64,000 nucleotides of DNA. Source: Rhodohalobacter halophilus (GTDB taxonomy: Bacteria > Bacteroidota > Rhodothermia > Balneolales > Balneolaceae). Below the pieces are notes generated by a model, which searched no databases, was not told the DNA's origin, and saw only the letters and a program-made list of their open reading frames with translations. How positions within the stretch are numbered: the first letter of the stretch is position 1; each line of letters starts with the position of its first letter. Made by a program: the position numbers and the translations under genes. Shown here piece by piece: positions 36,153-46,400 of the stretch. The stretch spans positions 1 through 64,000 of the forward strand of contig NZ_MDWE01000037.1 of NCBI RefSeq assembly GCF_001715195.1. Reading direction: 5' to 3'.

Positions 36153-37034
36153 TCAAGCCTTATTGTTCTTATACCAGTTTATAATTTCTGTGTCTATCTT
36201 CGTCAATCGTTGTTTCTCTTTTACATCGGCCGCAGTTAGCGGTAATCGCAACATTTCCGATTCAATGATGCCTTTTAGCTTTAACAGAACCTTTGCCGGC
36301 ACGGGATTTGGAGCAGAAAAAAGTGCTTCAACAGCTTTTTTCCATACAGGGAAAAGAGAGTCTGTATCACCATTCAGGCAGCAATCAACATAAAATGAAG
36401 TCTCTTCGGGCCAAACATTAGATGCAACGGAGACCAAACCTGCAGATCCGGCTGCTGCAAAAAACGGCATCAAACCGTCATCACCGCTAAACAGCGGAAC
36501 ATCAGGTAACTTTTCCCTGAACTCCATGTAATCGTTGATACTGCCACTGGCCTCTTTTACTGACCAAAAGTTTGGGTGATCTTTCAAATCAATCAACACC
36601 GACGGCGGTATTTTCACACCTGTTCTGGATGGGATATTGTAGATCATGCAGGGTTTTTCGGCTTCATCAAGCAACGATCTAAACCAAGCCTTCTGTCCTT
36701 CAACCCCGGGTTTTGCATAGAGTGGAGCAACCAACAGTAAAGCATCTACGTTTTTACCATTGCAATAATGTATCCAATCTTTCTGCTCATCAACTTGAAA
36801 TCCTCCCACTCCCGCCATCACAGGAACCGACAGGTTCAATCCATCAGCAAAAGCGATTATTTCTCTTTTTTCTGATGCGGACAGTGCCAAACCCTCACCG
36901 GTGCTTCCAATCAGTAGAATTCCGTTACCGGCACGTTCCTGCCGACGAATCAGCTTCTCTAAATCTTCAAAATGAATTTCTCCCGACTGTTTCATCGGGG
37001 TAATGAGTGCGGTCCAGAGTTTTAATTGCTTCAT
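36153..37034 (-). CDS. dapA: 4-hydroxy-tetrahydrodipicolinate synthase
   Basis: 293 residues, a (beta/alpha)8 barrel of the DapA/NAL family. GSTGEGLALS near 43, the tyrosine block MIYNIPSRTG near 133 and the Schiff-base lysine in SVKEASGS near 161 are present. It condenses pyruvate with aspartate semialdehyde. Sialate-lyase relatives exist, but the position between dapB and dapD fixes the role. The start overlaps the dapB stop by 4 bp (ATGA). Confidence 0.95.
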   Translation of the reverse strand: MKQLKLWTALITPMKQSGEIHFEDLEKLIRRQERAGNGILLIGSTGEGLALSASEKREIIAFADGLNLSVPVMAGVGGFQVDEQKDWIHYCNGKNVDALLLVAPLYAKPGVEGQKAWFRSLLDEAEKPCMIYNIPSRTGVKIPPSVLIDLKDHPNFWSVKEASGSINDYMEFREKLPDVPLFSGDDGLMPFFAAAGSAGLVSVASNVWPEETSFYVDCCLNGDTDSLFPVWKKAVEALFSAPNPVPAKVLLKLKGIIESEMLRLPLTAADVKEKQRLTKIDTEIINWYKNNKA

Positions 37035-37705
37035 AACAGTTCTGAAAATGCCTGATCAAAAATTGATGAAAATGAATAGACTCCTGCCGGTATTTCGGGG
37101 TGCTTCAACAAGTAGTTCACAGTCCAGATTGCTCCCTGTGCAAATAACTTTCGATCGTGAGCTTCATGCTTAAGATAGATCGACTCAAATTCAGTTTTGA
37201 TATGCAGGTTGTGAATTCCTTTAACATCACCCTGCCGATCTGAAGAGATCAATGCATCCCGATTTAACCACTTTTGCCATGAGAGTGCGGTACCGCTCGG
37301 GGCATCTTTTTTATGTACATGATGAACTTCATGGATGTGATACTCCGGGTCTTCGAGCAATTCGGCACCCTTTCCAAAGATATTCAATGCCTTTCGGATC
37401 AGGTTCATTCCAAGGCTGAAATTTGAGCCGATAACCCAACGGGCACCGGCTGCTTTTACGCGGTCCGGTAAATCTTTAGGCCACTCGTAGCCGGTTGTTC
37501 CCCAAACTGCCGGTACTTTAGCCTCCAATAGCAACTCCACAATTTCGTCAGCAGCTTCACCCGGTACAAATACAATTGCAATATCAGTTTTTTCAATTTC
37601 TTCTACAGTGGCTCTTCTTTCTGAATCGAACCGAATGGCGTCTTTACCCAACAGATCTGCAACTGCACCCCCTGTTTTTCCGGTCCCTATAACTGAAACT
37701 CTCAT
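37031..37705 (-). CDS. dapB: 4-hydroxy-tetrahydrodipicolinate reductase (short form)
   Basis: 224 residues, shorter than the usual 240-270. The N-terminal VIGTGKTGGAV is the NAD(P)-binding glycine motif, with a one-glycine variation from GxxGxxG. The substrate motif EVHHVHKKDAPSGTAL is intact, with its catalytic His and Lys. The shortening affects the linker before strand 3. It reduces the DapA product. Coupled to dapA by a 4-bp overlap and 11 bp after lysC. Confidence 0.93.
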   Translation of the reverse strand: MRVSVIGTGKTGGAVADLLGKDAIRFDSERRATVEEIEKTDIAIVFVPGEAADEIVELLLEAKVPAVWGTTGYEWPKDLPDRVKAAGARWVIGSNFSLGMNLIRKALNIFGKGAELLEDPEYHIHEVHHVHKKDAPSGTALSWQKWLNRDALISSDRQGDVKGIHNLHIKTEFESIYLKHEAHDRKLFAQGAIWTVNYLLKHPEIPAGVYSFSSIFDQAFSELL

Positions 37706-37716
37706 AACTCTGTTTG

Positions 37717-39060
37717 TTAAATGAACTTTTCGTGGAGTGTCCGGACCACGCTCTCTGCACGGTCTTCATCAACCAAAAAGCAGAGATTGTGTGAACTTGC
37801 GCCGTGGCAAATCAGCCGAATGTTAATACCCTCCAGCGAACTAAATACCGGCCCGCTTAACCCCGATGTAGTATGCAGGTTATTCCCAATTAAAGCAATA
37901 AGGGAGAGATTTCGCTGAACCTCAACCTCACAAAATGTTTTTAACTCACGAATTGCCTCATCAGGAAGATAACCCGTACCCGGGGTGGTCACATCCGTAT
38001 CAAGCGTAAGGGATACACTTACCTCACTTGTTGTTACTAAATCCACACTGATTTTGTGATCTGAAAGTACTTTAAACAGGCGGGCCAGAAAACCGTGCCG
38101 GTGGAGCATATCCAAACTGTGCACCGTTAGCAATGTTTGATTTCTTCTCAGGCTGATGGCTCGAATTACAGGACGACTTTTCGTCTGTTTCAATATCCAG
38201 GTGCCCGGCTGGTCCGGTTCAAGACTAGACCCAACATAAACACGAATATTTTTTCTGATAGCGGGCACCATTGTGGCGGGATGAAGAACCTTAGCTCCAA
38301 AAACAGAAAGCTCAGCTGCCTCATTAAAACTGATTTCTGTGATCGGCTTGGCCTCCGTTACAATTCTTGGATCTGTAGTATAGACTGCTGTTACATCGGT
38401 CCAGATTTCAAGTACATCTGCATTCACTGCCTCAGCAAAAAGCGCCGCAGAATAATCACTTCCTCCTCGACCCAGTGTTGTGGTCACTCCACTTTTTGAC
38501 CTTCCGATAAATCCCTGAGTTACAAAACATCGGTTTTTGAGGTTTGGCAAGAGCTTCTTTCTGGCATTGACCTCAATCTGCTCTATATCCGGTTCGGCTC
38601 TCCCGTGATTTTGATCGGTTGCAATGATCTCCCTTGCATCGAGCCAGGATACTTTTTCCCCGGCCTGCTCTCTTAAAACCTCTGCAAAAATTGTGGACGA
38701 TAATCGCTCACCATAAGAGAGAACCTCATCCCTATACTGAGGTGTCATCGGCCCGCCAAGGGCTCTATCCTTAAGCTGATCGAGCAGAAGAGTAACCTTA
38801 TTCAGAAGCTCCTCATTACCGGTCAGCTGTGAGCATATTTCTAAATGTTTCTTATGTATCTGATCTGCCAAATCCAGCTTTTCACTGTCGGATCGGCTTT
38901 CTGCAATGGCTGTCAACAGGTTGGTGGTTCCTGCCGTGGCACTTACTACAACAATTTTTTTATCCGGATCGGACAATACAATAGCGGCACACCGTCGCAT
39001 GGCGTTAAAATCGGCCATACTCGTACCGCCAAACTTGGCAACTTTCACTAAATCTGGCAT
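37717..39060 (-). CDS. lysC: Aspartokinase
   Basis: 447 residues from the ATG at 39060. It has the kinase signature VAKFGGTSM (7-15), GRGGSDYSAALFA for substrate binding and two C-terminal ACT-type regulatory segments (about 300-445) that usually bind lysine or threonine. It phosphorylates aspartate at the head of the diaminopimelate/lysine and threonine branches. A frame 17 codons longer exists from an upstream GTG/TTG-type codon, but the inner ATG directly before the kinase motif is the natural start. First gene of the dap operon. Confidence 0.95.
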   Translation of the reverse strand: MPDLVKVAKFGGTSMADFNAMRRCAAIVLSDPDKKIVVVSATAGTTNLLTAIAESRSDSEKLDLADQIHKKHLEICSQLTGNEELLNKVTLLLDQLKDRALGGPMTPQYRDEVLSYGERLSSTIFAEVLREQAGEKVSWLDAREIIATDQNHGRAEPDIEQIEVNARKKLLPNLKNRCFVTQGFIGRSKSGVTTTLGRGGSDYSAALFAEAVNADVLEIWTDVTAVYTTDPRIVTEAKPITEISFNEAAELSVFGAKVLHPATMVPAIRKNIRVYVGSSLEPDQPGTWILKQTKSRPVIRAISLRRNQTLLTVHSLDMLHRHGFLARLFKVLSDHKISVDLVTTSEVSVSLTLDTDVTTPGTGYLPDEAIRELKTFCEVEVQRNLSLIALIGNNLHTTSGLSGPVFSSLEGINIRLICHGASSHNLCFLVDEDRAESVVRTLHEKFI

Positions 39061-39224
39061 GGAATTTTGTTTTAAAATGCGGTTGCGAATATAGGAATTT
39101 ACCGCCCCCATTTCATCTTTAAATGGATGTTATTTACTTCTTCCAGGCTCTTTCAGATGAAATGTTCTCAACATTGTATGTGTTGTGGCTACTGAAATAC
39201 TAAACCTACTTTTCTCAGATAGTA

Positions 39225-39232
39225 TAGATTTG
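39225..39232 (+). promoter_or_regulatory. Putative -7 box for the bS22-like gene (TAGATTTG)
   Basis: A perfect match to TAnnTTTG in a 222-bp non-coding gap, about 100 bp ahead of the small ribosomal-type gene. No TTG is seen at the -33 spacing. Tentative. Confidence 0.3.
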
Positions 39233-39333
39233 AAGAAAAGATTTTGTATTTTGTTCGACTCATTCAGATGGCGGTGTTTTATAATATCGCTCTTGGAACA
39301 AGAAGTTTAATTTAATCAACCGGGTGATTATTC

Positions 39334-39426
39334 ATGCCAAGCGGAAAGAAAAGAAAACGAGCAAAGATTGCTAAGCACAAACGGAAAAAGCGACTGCGCA
39401 AAAACCGTCATAAGAAAAAAAAGTAA
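39334..39426 (+). CDS. bS22/AURKAIP1-COX24-type small basic ribosomal protein
   Basis: A 30-residue, very basic protein (MPSGKKRKRAKIAKHKRKKR and then LRKNRHKKKK). It closely matches the tiny AURKAIP1/COX24-domain proteins found across Bacteroidota-like genomes, related to mitochondrial mS38 and mycobacterial bS22 that sit on the small ribosomal subunit near the decoding centre. Twenty of 30 residues are Lys or Arg. The gene is flanked by a possible upstream -7 box and a strong terminator, so it is probably monocistronic. It is commonly missed because of its size. Confidence 0.88.
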   Translation: MPSGKKRKRAKIAKHKRKKRLRKNRHKKKK

Positions 39427-39450
39427 GCTGATTACTTACACTGAAATTCA

Positions 39451-39475
39451 GGGCACTCATGTAGTGCCCTTTTTT
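39451..39475 (+). terminator. Terminator after the bS22-like gene
   Basis: Perfect 7-bp stem GGGCACT/AGTGCCC with a 5-base loop and T6. It ends 4 bp before the stop codon of the convergent 216-aa gene. Confidence 0.88.
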
Positions 39476-39478
39476 ATT

Positions 39479-40129
39479 TCAGGCAGCCACGGTAGCCACG
39501 TTGTTATCAGCAATTTTAATGATCCGATTTGCCTTATAGAGTAAATGAGTTAGCTTTCTGCTAACAAACTCATTCACTTCATTCAAACTCTTTAAATCGG
39601 TCATTGTAAATTGGAAGTATGAAATCAGATTTATAGCGGTCAGATACTTTCCATACTCGTCTCCATCGATTTCAAGATGCCACCGGGTGATGATGTCATC
39701 ACTTATCAACAGTTCATTTACCTCCTTGCTGACACGATCCATCCACTCACTTGCTTTTTGAATTCTGTAGTTGGTATCTCCGTTGGGCTGATCAGGCTGA
39801 CTTTTACGTTCATCAAAGTGCCAAACCAACTCCACGTCAATAGATGGAGAAATATTCACTTCCGTTAAATGCTTCTCTTTCAGCATCGGATGTTTATCCG
39901 TACCATTCAGTTGATTTGCCAGGGTCGCTTCACGGAAGCTGTCCCAGTCGAAATTTATGTCGAGCTGTTTAAGATGGTTCGTGGAATCTTTCAGGTCAAT
40001 GACAATCTCCAGACCGGCAGCATTTATTCTCGATTCCTCCCAAGTTTTAAACTTTACAACATTAATATTTCTCTTGTTTAGCAGGCTGTTTATTTTGTTT
40101 ACAACCGATTGAAAAATAGGATATTGCAT
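39479..40129 (-). CDS. Uncharacterised 216-residue protein
   Basis: Not recognised. 216 residues, charged and probably soluble, with no signal peptide or paired cysteines. The N-terminal half has strands around VVKFKTWEESR and LEIVIDLKDSTNHLKQLDINFDW. The C-terminal half is mostly helical. It stands alone between convergent and divergent neighbours (bS22-like gene and rqcH). Codon use looks like its neighbours. A lineage-restricted protein is likely. Confidence 0.6.
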   Translation of the reverse strand: MQYPIFQSVVNKINSLLNKRNINVVKFKTWEESRINAAGLEIVIDLKDSTNHLKQLDINFDWDSFREATLANQLNGTDKHPMLKEKHLTEVNISPSIDVELVWHFDERKSQPDQPNGDTNYRIQKASEWMDRVSKEVNELLISDDIITRWHLEIDGDEYGKYLTAINLISYFQFTMTDLKSLNEVNEFVSRKLTHLLYKANRIIKIADNNVATVAA

Positions 40130-40172
40130 ATCAGAACTCTTACAGGTTTAGTCAACATTTACTCTCGCTCGA

Positions 40173-41759
40173 ATGAATAATTTTTATGCTCTAATATATC
40201 TAACCGAAGAGTTAAAACCCAAATTTTTGGGTCAGCCTTTTCACTTTAGCTACTCTCCGCACAAGGATGTTTGGGAGGGATACGTTGGCCACGAAAATGA
40301 CTCTCAACGCCTTATTTTCGGCACTAATCCATCCGAAACGGCACTTTTTGCGGATAAACATCGGGGTGCCAAAAAAACAAACGTTACAGAATTTTTTAAT
40401 GAATTGAAGAGAGAACGAATTACCGAGATTGAACTGGCAGAACAGGATCGTATCCTGACGATCTATTTTGGGCCTCATAAAAAACTTCTTTTCCAGATCT
40501 TTGGTAATAAACCGAATGTCTTCCTGATAAAAGACGGCATCATCACTGAATCATTTAAAGGTGGGCGTGAATTTGAAGGTGAACCTGAACCTAAACCTCG
40601 TCCGCCCAAGGAAAAAACCTGGCCAGACAAAAAGCTCTCCGCAAAACGTTCTATTCTCCATTTCTTTCCGGCATTTCCCCGCCACCTCGTTGATCCGGTG
40701 ATAGAGCATTTCAACCTGGAAAACAAACCGATGATTGAAGTTCAAAAAGCAGCTGAGTCCATTGTTGATGCGATGCTGAATCGACCGGAGTTCAGAATAC
40801 TGTCTGACGGAAATCTCTGTCTGATTCCCCAGGATCTTCTCCCGGCTGAAAATCTAAAGGTTTTTGACAACGTTAATGATGCCATCCGTTTCGCCTATTA
40901 CAAAACCTCGCGTGAACGGCGCCTGGCCGCAAGAGTTCAGACATTTAAGCCCAAACTGGAAGAGACACTGAATCGAAATGAATCTACGATCCATCAGCTC
41001 GAAGATGCTGAGAAAGGGTTAGAACGGGCCGAAAAATATGAGGAATTTGGTCACCTGCTTATGGCTCATGCCCATCAAAAAACGGATGGCGGCACGGAAT
41101 CCATCACGATTCCAAATTTTTATGATGACAATAAGCCGGTTGAAATCCCTCTGAAGCCCAAACAGTCGATTGCTGAAAATGCGCAGCGATATTACGACAA
41201 ATCAGCGAAGGCCATCCGGAGTGTTGAAGAATCAAAAAACAGACTTAAAAAGCTCAAAAAAGAGACTAAAAGTTTGAAGGCAATTCTTCGATCCTTTCAG
41301 GAAATTGAAAAGATCTATGAGTTTGATGATTGGTTTAAAGAGAACGAAGATGAGTTAAAAAGGCTGGGCGTACTCTCCAAGGCCAAGCAGGTTACATCTC
41401 TTCCCTATCGCCGGACAACCATTGAAGGATATGAAGTTTGGATCGGGAAGAATGCTAAAAGTAACGACCAACTTACAACTGACGCCCATAAAGAAGATAT
41501 TTGGCTTCATGCCCGCGGAGTGTCAGGTTCTCATGTTGTAATCCGGATGAATAATCAAAAAGAGATGCCGCCGAAACGAGTCATTCAAAAAGCAGCCGCC
41601 CTTGCGGCCTGGAACTCAAAAGCAAAAGGGAGTAAATTGGCGCCGGTAATCGTTACCAAACGAAAATATGTGACAAAACCCAAAGGATCACCCACCGGAG
41701 CGGTGCGGGTACAGAGAGAGGAAGTAGAAATGGTTCAACCCCAAAAAGAAGTTTCATGA
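40173..41759 (+). CDS. rqcH: NFACT-family ribosome quality-control protein
   Basis: 528 residues. The layout is NFACT-N (about 1-170), helical linker, long coiled coil (about 240-375) and NFACT-R (about 420-520, with EDIWLHARGVSGSHVVIRM). The family includes RqcH/Rqc2, which binds stalled 50S-peptidyl-tRNA complexes and adds C-terminal alanine tails. Older annotation calls it fibronectin-binding protein FbpA. Compared with B. subtilis RqcH the NFACT-N part looks more divergent, so the tailing role is inferred. The stop overlaps the aroK start by 4 bp (ATGA). Confidence 0.85.
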   Translation: MNNFYALIYLTEELKPKFLGQPFHFSYSPHKDVWEGYVGHENDSQRLIFGTNPSETALFADKHRGAKKTNVTEFFNELKRERITEIELAEQDRILTIYFGPHKKLLFQIFGNKPNVFLIKDGIITESFKGGREFEGEPEPKPRPPKEKTWPDKKLSAKRSILHFFPAFPRHLVDPVIEHFNLENKPMIEVQKAAESIVDAMLNRPEFRILSDGNLCLIPQDLLPAENLKVFDNVNDAIRFAYYKTSRERRLAARVQTFKPKLEETLNRNESTIHQLEDAEKGLERAEKYEEFGHLLMAHAHQKTDGGTESITIPNFYDDNKPVEIPLKPKQSIAENAQRYYDKSAKAIRSVEESKNRLKKLKKETKSLKAILRSFQEIEKIYEFDDWFKENEDELKRLGVLSKAKQVTSLPYRRTTIEGYEVWIGKNAKSNDQLTTDAHKEDIWLHARGVSGSHVVIRMNNQKEMPPKRVIQKAAALAAWNSKAKGSKLAPVIVTKRKYVTKPKGSPTGAVRVQREEVEMVQPQKEVS

Positions 41760-42301
41760 GTTCGCAAATACTATCTCAGCCGCTGTTTCTTTGTGGAATG
41801 ATGGGATCCGGCAAATCCACCATCGGGAAAAAACTCGCAAAACAGCTTGGAGTAAAATTCTCCGATATTGATTCTATAATTAAAAAAGAGACCGGAAAAT
41901 CCATTCCTGAAATCTTTGCCGACGAGGGTGAAGACGCATTCAGAACGTATGAAAGAGAGATTGTTCTCCGTGAATCTCAAAAGGCAGAGGGCGTTGTGGC
42001 TCTTGGCGGCGGCTCACTGCAAAATCAGTTGATTACAGACCATTTGAAACTCCAGGGCTGGCTTGTCTATCTCAACTGCCCGCCGGAGATTCTTGTTCAA
42101 AGGTTGAAGAGTGCACGAAACCGGCCCATGATTGCAGGGTTAAGTGAGAAAGAGATTGGCGATAAAATTGAGTCTTTACTCTCTGAACGTTCCAAATATT
42201 ACGAACAGGCACATTTTTCTGTAGATTGCACCACCCAATCAATCAACCGCATTTTGAAAAATTTAATTAATAAGCTGAAACTTTATGAACAAAAGTATTG
42301 A
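41756..42301 (+). CDS. aroK: Shikimate kinase
   Basis: 181 residues. P-loop GMMGSGKST (14-22), DIDSIIKKETGKSI for shikimate binding, the VVALGGGSL loop and RPMIAG of the lid/adenine region. It phosphorylates shikimate in aromatic amino-acid synthesis. It is coupled at its 5' end to rqcH (4-bp overlap) and at its 3' end to aroB (17-bp overlap). Confidence 0.95.
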   Translation: MSSQILSQPLFLCGMMGSGKSTIGKKLAKQLGVKFSDIDSIIKKETGKSIPEIFADEGEDAFRTYEREIVLRESQKAEGVVALGGGSLQNQLITDHLKLQGWLVYLNCPPEILVQRLKSARNRPMIAGLSEKEIGDKIESLLSERSKYYEQAHFSVDCTTQSINRILKNLINKLKLYEQKY

Positions 42302-43376
42302 GGTGAACTCTTCTCAAAGCCACTATCAGTGTAACGTTGGGCAAGATATTTTTACCGAAGAGGTTCACCGTATTCTGGACCGAGCACAAAGCTCAAACTG
42401 CTTTATTTTGATTGATGAAAATGTGGAACGACTTCATGGTGATTTAATCAGTCAATCGTTTGATGAAGCCGATTTGGAGACCTATATGATGACCGTTCCA
42501 CAGGGTGAAGCGAGTAAGTCCGTCTCATTTTGGAACAGTTGTGTAAATTTTTTGTTGGAAAACGGCGTACGAAGGAACAGCCCGGTATTTGTTATCGGAG
42601 GCGGAGTAACCGGTGATGTTGGAGGATTTGCGGCAGCCACTGCTTTACGTGGAGTGCCTCTCATTCATGTGCCAACCACAATTTTGTCGATGGTTGACAG
42701 CTCTGTTGGGGGAAAAACCGGTGTAAATCACTCTGTGGGAAAAAATCTGATTGGAGCTTTTTATCAACCGGAAGCGGTCATTGCCGATATCTCATTTCTT
42801 AAAACCCTGCCGCGCAACGAGTGGACAAACGGCCTCAGCGAAATTCTCAAATACGGAGCCATTCGGCAATCAACTATTTTTGATCAGGCTGAAATATTTC
42901 TGTCTGAAGATATCCGGCAGATAGATGAACAAAAATTGATTGATCTCATTTCTGAAAGTATCCAAATTAAAGCCGACATTGTGCAGGAGGATGAATTTGA
43001 AGGCGGTATACGAGCCTATCTCAACTTTGGGCATACGTTTGCCCATGCATTGGAAAAATCGTGTGATTACAAGAAAATAAGCCATGGTGAGGCAGTTTAC
43101 CTCGGTATGCTTGCTGCCATCGAGCTATCACGCAATCTGGGTGCCCAAATTACGGCAGATCCTATTCTTAAATATCGTTCATTATATCGTTACAGAGTAT
43201 CAAAAGAAGAGCTATCTTTGAATGATTTGATGGACCATATGAAATTTGACAAAAAACGTACCAATGAACACATTCGGTTCGTTCTGCTCAAAGAGTGGCA
43301 ACACCCATTCCTTGAAGAGGTTCAGTCAGCCAAGGCTATTCGGCAGGCCTGGAGTTACGCTTTAGATAACCTGTAA
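42285..43376 (+). CDS. aroB: 3-dehydroquinate synthase
   Basis: 363 residues. NAD-binding block VIGGGVTGDVGGFAAA, PTTILSMVDSSVGGKTGVN and the zinc ligands in NFGHTFAHALE and ISHGEAVYLGM are all present. It closes DAHP to dehydroquinate, the second step of the shikimate pathway. It starts inside aroK, so translation is probably coupled. Confidence 0.96.
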   Translation: MNKSIEVNSSQSHYQCNVGQDIFTEEVHRILDRAQSSNCFILIDENVERLHGDLISQSFDEADLETYMMTVPQGEASKSVSFWNSCVNFLLENGVRRNSPVFVIGGGVTGDVGGFAAATALRGVPLIHVPTTILSMVDSSVGGKTGVNHSVGKNLIGAFYQPEAVIADISFLKTLPRNEWTNGLSEILKYGAIRQSTIFDQAEIFLSEDIRQIDEQKLIDLISESIQIKADIVQEDEFEGGIRAYLNFGHTFAHALEKSCDYKKISHGEAVYLGMLAAIELSRNLGAQITADPILKYRSLYRYRVSKEELSLNDLMDHMKFDKKRTNEHIRFVLLKEWQHPFLEEVQSAKAIRQAWSYALDNL

Positions 43377-43406
43377 ATTTAAACCCAATAAACTCAACCA
43401 TACTCT

Positions 43407-46400
43407 TTGATCTACCGATGGATATATAACATTTGGAGATTTATTCTGATCTCCGTAACCGTTATCGGTGGATTAGTACTCTCCCTTCTGCTCATTGCAG
43501 TCGGCATTTTGCAGCTTCCTCAATCCAAAAACTACCTCAAAACGCAAATTGAAAATACGTTTAATGAGCAGTTTGAAGGATCGCTTTACATCCAATCGAT
43601 TGAAGGATTTATTCCGTTTCAAATCAACTTTACCGGGGGGCAGTTTTATGCCGCCGGTGATATTTCTCACCCTGTTATTACCTTCGAGAGTGCAAATGTT
43701 GATGTGAGCTGGTGGGATCTGTTGCAAAAAAACCTGACGATTAACTCCTTCGAACTGGTGGAGCCGGCAATTCACCTTGCCCGAACCGACGGAGAACTCA
43801 ACATCGCCAACATTTTTGTCCAAGCTGAAAGAGTTGGAACGACAGAACAGAATCCTGAGGCCGATGATCCATTTTATGAAAATATTCGGCTAATAGATGA
43901 AATCAACCTTTTTGCTCCCCGGCTTATTATCGTAAACGGTACGATGCTCTCCTCCGATGAAATCGGAATACCGGAAATTGCTCAGCTTCCCACGCCGTTG
44001 AATATCCAGAATTTAAATACTGAAATATTTCTGGAAATTACCGAAGCACAGTTATTTGCCGACATCACCAGATTCAGTGCCGATTTACCGGACACCCCGT
44101 ATCAGTATGTCCGTTTACAAGCTCAATTCTACAACGATGAGCGCTACTTTGAGGTGAACGGGTTTAACATTACCACTGCCGGTAACAGCCTCGATTTAAG
44201 CTTTGAATCACAGCCGGTTTCCATCTTCAGAAGTCAACAGCCACTGGGTGATCAGCTTAGAAATGCTGAACATCGGTTAACCATAAACCCAAGCACGGTT
44301 TCAAATGATTTATTTCGGCGATTCATCCCTCAGTTTCCCGACTTTGATGAAGAGATAAGCCTGGAGGCAAACGTGGAAGGAACCGCCGATGAACTTTGGG
44401 TAGATCGTTTTCAAATGCTCTATGGTGAAAGCGCCGTTATTTTAACTGCCAATCTGCAAGATCTGTTTGGTGAACTTACCTACGATACTCAGATAGAAAA
44501 TTTTGTTCTGATGCCCGAACACGTTCAGTGGCTTTCCGATACATTCCTGAATGGAATGGATACATCTCTGTATGAAAATATAATCCTCCGGGGGGATCTC
44601 TACGGGAACCTTCAGGAAACCACAACCGACATCACGCTCGATACAGATGCCGGTTCCATGATGGTAGATCTGTTTTTGAACCATCGTGAAAATTTAGCAT
44701 TTGAGATGCTGGCGGAACTCGATTCTCTTAATATCTCCCCTGTTTTCAGTGATTCACTCTCCAACTCCATGCTAAATGGCCGCATTGCGGTTTCAGGTAA
44801 CGGTGTTGACCGAAGCTCTGCAGTATTGGGATCCGTAGATCTTGCCGGTTCTTCAATCAAAGGGCATGAATTTCCACGCCTGATGGGAGAATTTGATTAT
44901 GGTGATAACCAACTCTCATACTCTCTGCAGGCTCAGGATCAATCCGGCACCCTTCAGGCCGCCGGCAGAGTCGATCAGCGTTCTCAACATCCTCTTTATT
45001 CAATCGAAGGAAATCTCCGGAATTTTAATGCTTCACTTTATACAGACTATTTTTCCGGCGAGAATACCGATTTTAACGCAACGTTTTCAGCCAACATCAA
45101 CGGTAACAATATTGATACAGCCCACGGCAGAGTAAGTATAGAGATGGAACCATCCATCATTGGCGCTGATACACTCCGGGCACATCAGCTCTATGCAGAC
45201 TTAAGCGAGCCTGATCAGCAGCCGAGAAATCTTCGGTTTACCAGTTCATTTGTTGATGGTGAAATTGAGGGAACCATTGCTCCAACAACCATTAAAAAGT
45301 ACGCATCGTATTGGAATCAGTATCTTCAGGAGAGAATCCGCCGCGAGTTTCTGTTCGACAGGGAGTTTACACTTGCAGATATACCTCTTTCGGATGAACC
45401 ATTCGAGTATCCGGAACTTGAGCTCACCCTTCAGCTTACAGTAAAAGATTTAAACCTTCTTCGGCACTATCTAAAAGAAGTACCCGAAATTGAAAGCCGG
45501 GCGCGTTTGACTGCCTCACTGAATGTAACGGAGGAGAACCTCCTGATATCCGGAACACTCTTCGAAGAACTCTTCAGATCAGAGAATATTCGTGCATCCA
45601 ACGTGAATACCTCTATTAATGCGGAATTTAATCACGGTGAATCCATTCGGGACTTTGGCAATCTGGATCTTCAGGTAAACAGCGGTGAGGTGAATGTAAA
45701 TGAGATGACATTCTACGACAGCTACCTCAACTTCTCTATGAGGAACGACTCCCTGCAACTGCAGCAGCAATTTGTTCGGGATGATAATATTGAGCTCCAA
45801 ACATCACTCACAGGAGCACTTTATCCCGGGCGTTTTGAAGTAACCGTAAACGACCTGCTGATCGGATCACCACAGTATAACTGGCGGTCCGGAGGGGAAT
45901 CACAGTTTATCTATACAGATGAGCATAAGTTGACTCTCAACCAGGTGCGCCTTACCAGCGATGAGGATCTGCTCGAGATTAATGGGACGTTTAGTGAGAA
46001 TTTTGAAGACTCCGTTGACTTCAAAGTTGAAAATCTTGACCTCACACGTATCTCAGACCTGATTGGCGGCAGAATCTCTTTCTCCGGAATATTGAACAGT
46101 GAGTTCATCACCCGGTCATTGACGCAAATTCCAAATATTCAGGGTGAAATAGAGGTTACAGAGGGGCGAATCAACAACCGTTTGATCGGGGATGTTTCTC
46201 TGATCAGCGAATTGAATCCGGATGAAAATCAGTTTGACACCAGCATACGCGTCTACACCGACCCGCAAAAATATACCGATTACTACGCCCGAAACGATAG
46301 TACCGGTCAAGATTTACGGATGAACGGATATTTTAAAATACCCGATGAACTTGACGAACCCGATGATGATCTGTTCTACTTTGATGCAGATCTCCGGGAA

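Noticed and set aside
37031-37705. dapB as a truncated gene
   Set aside because: The protein is short, but both the NAD(P) and substrate motifs are intact and gene coupling to dapA is normal.
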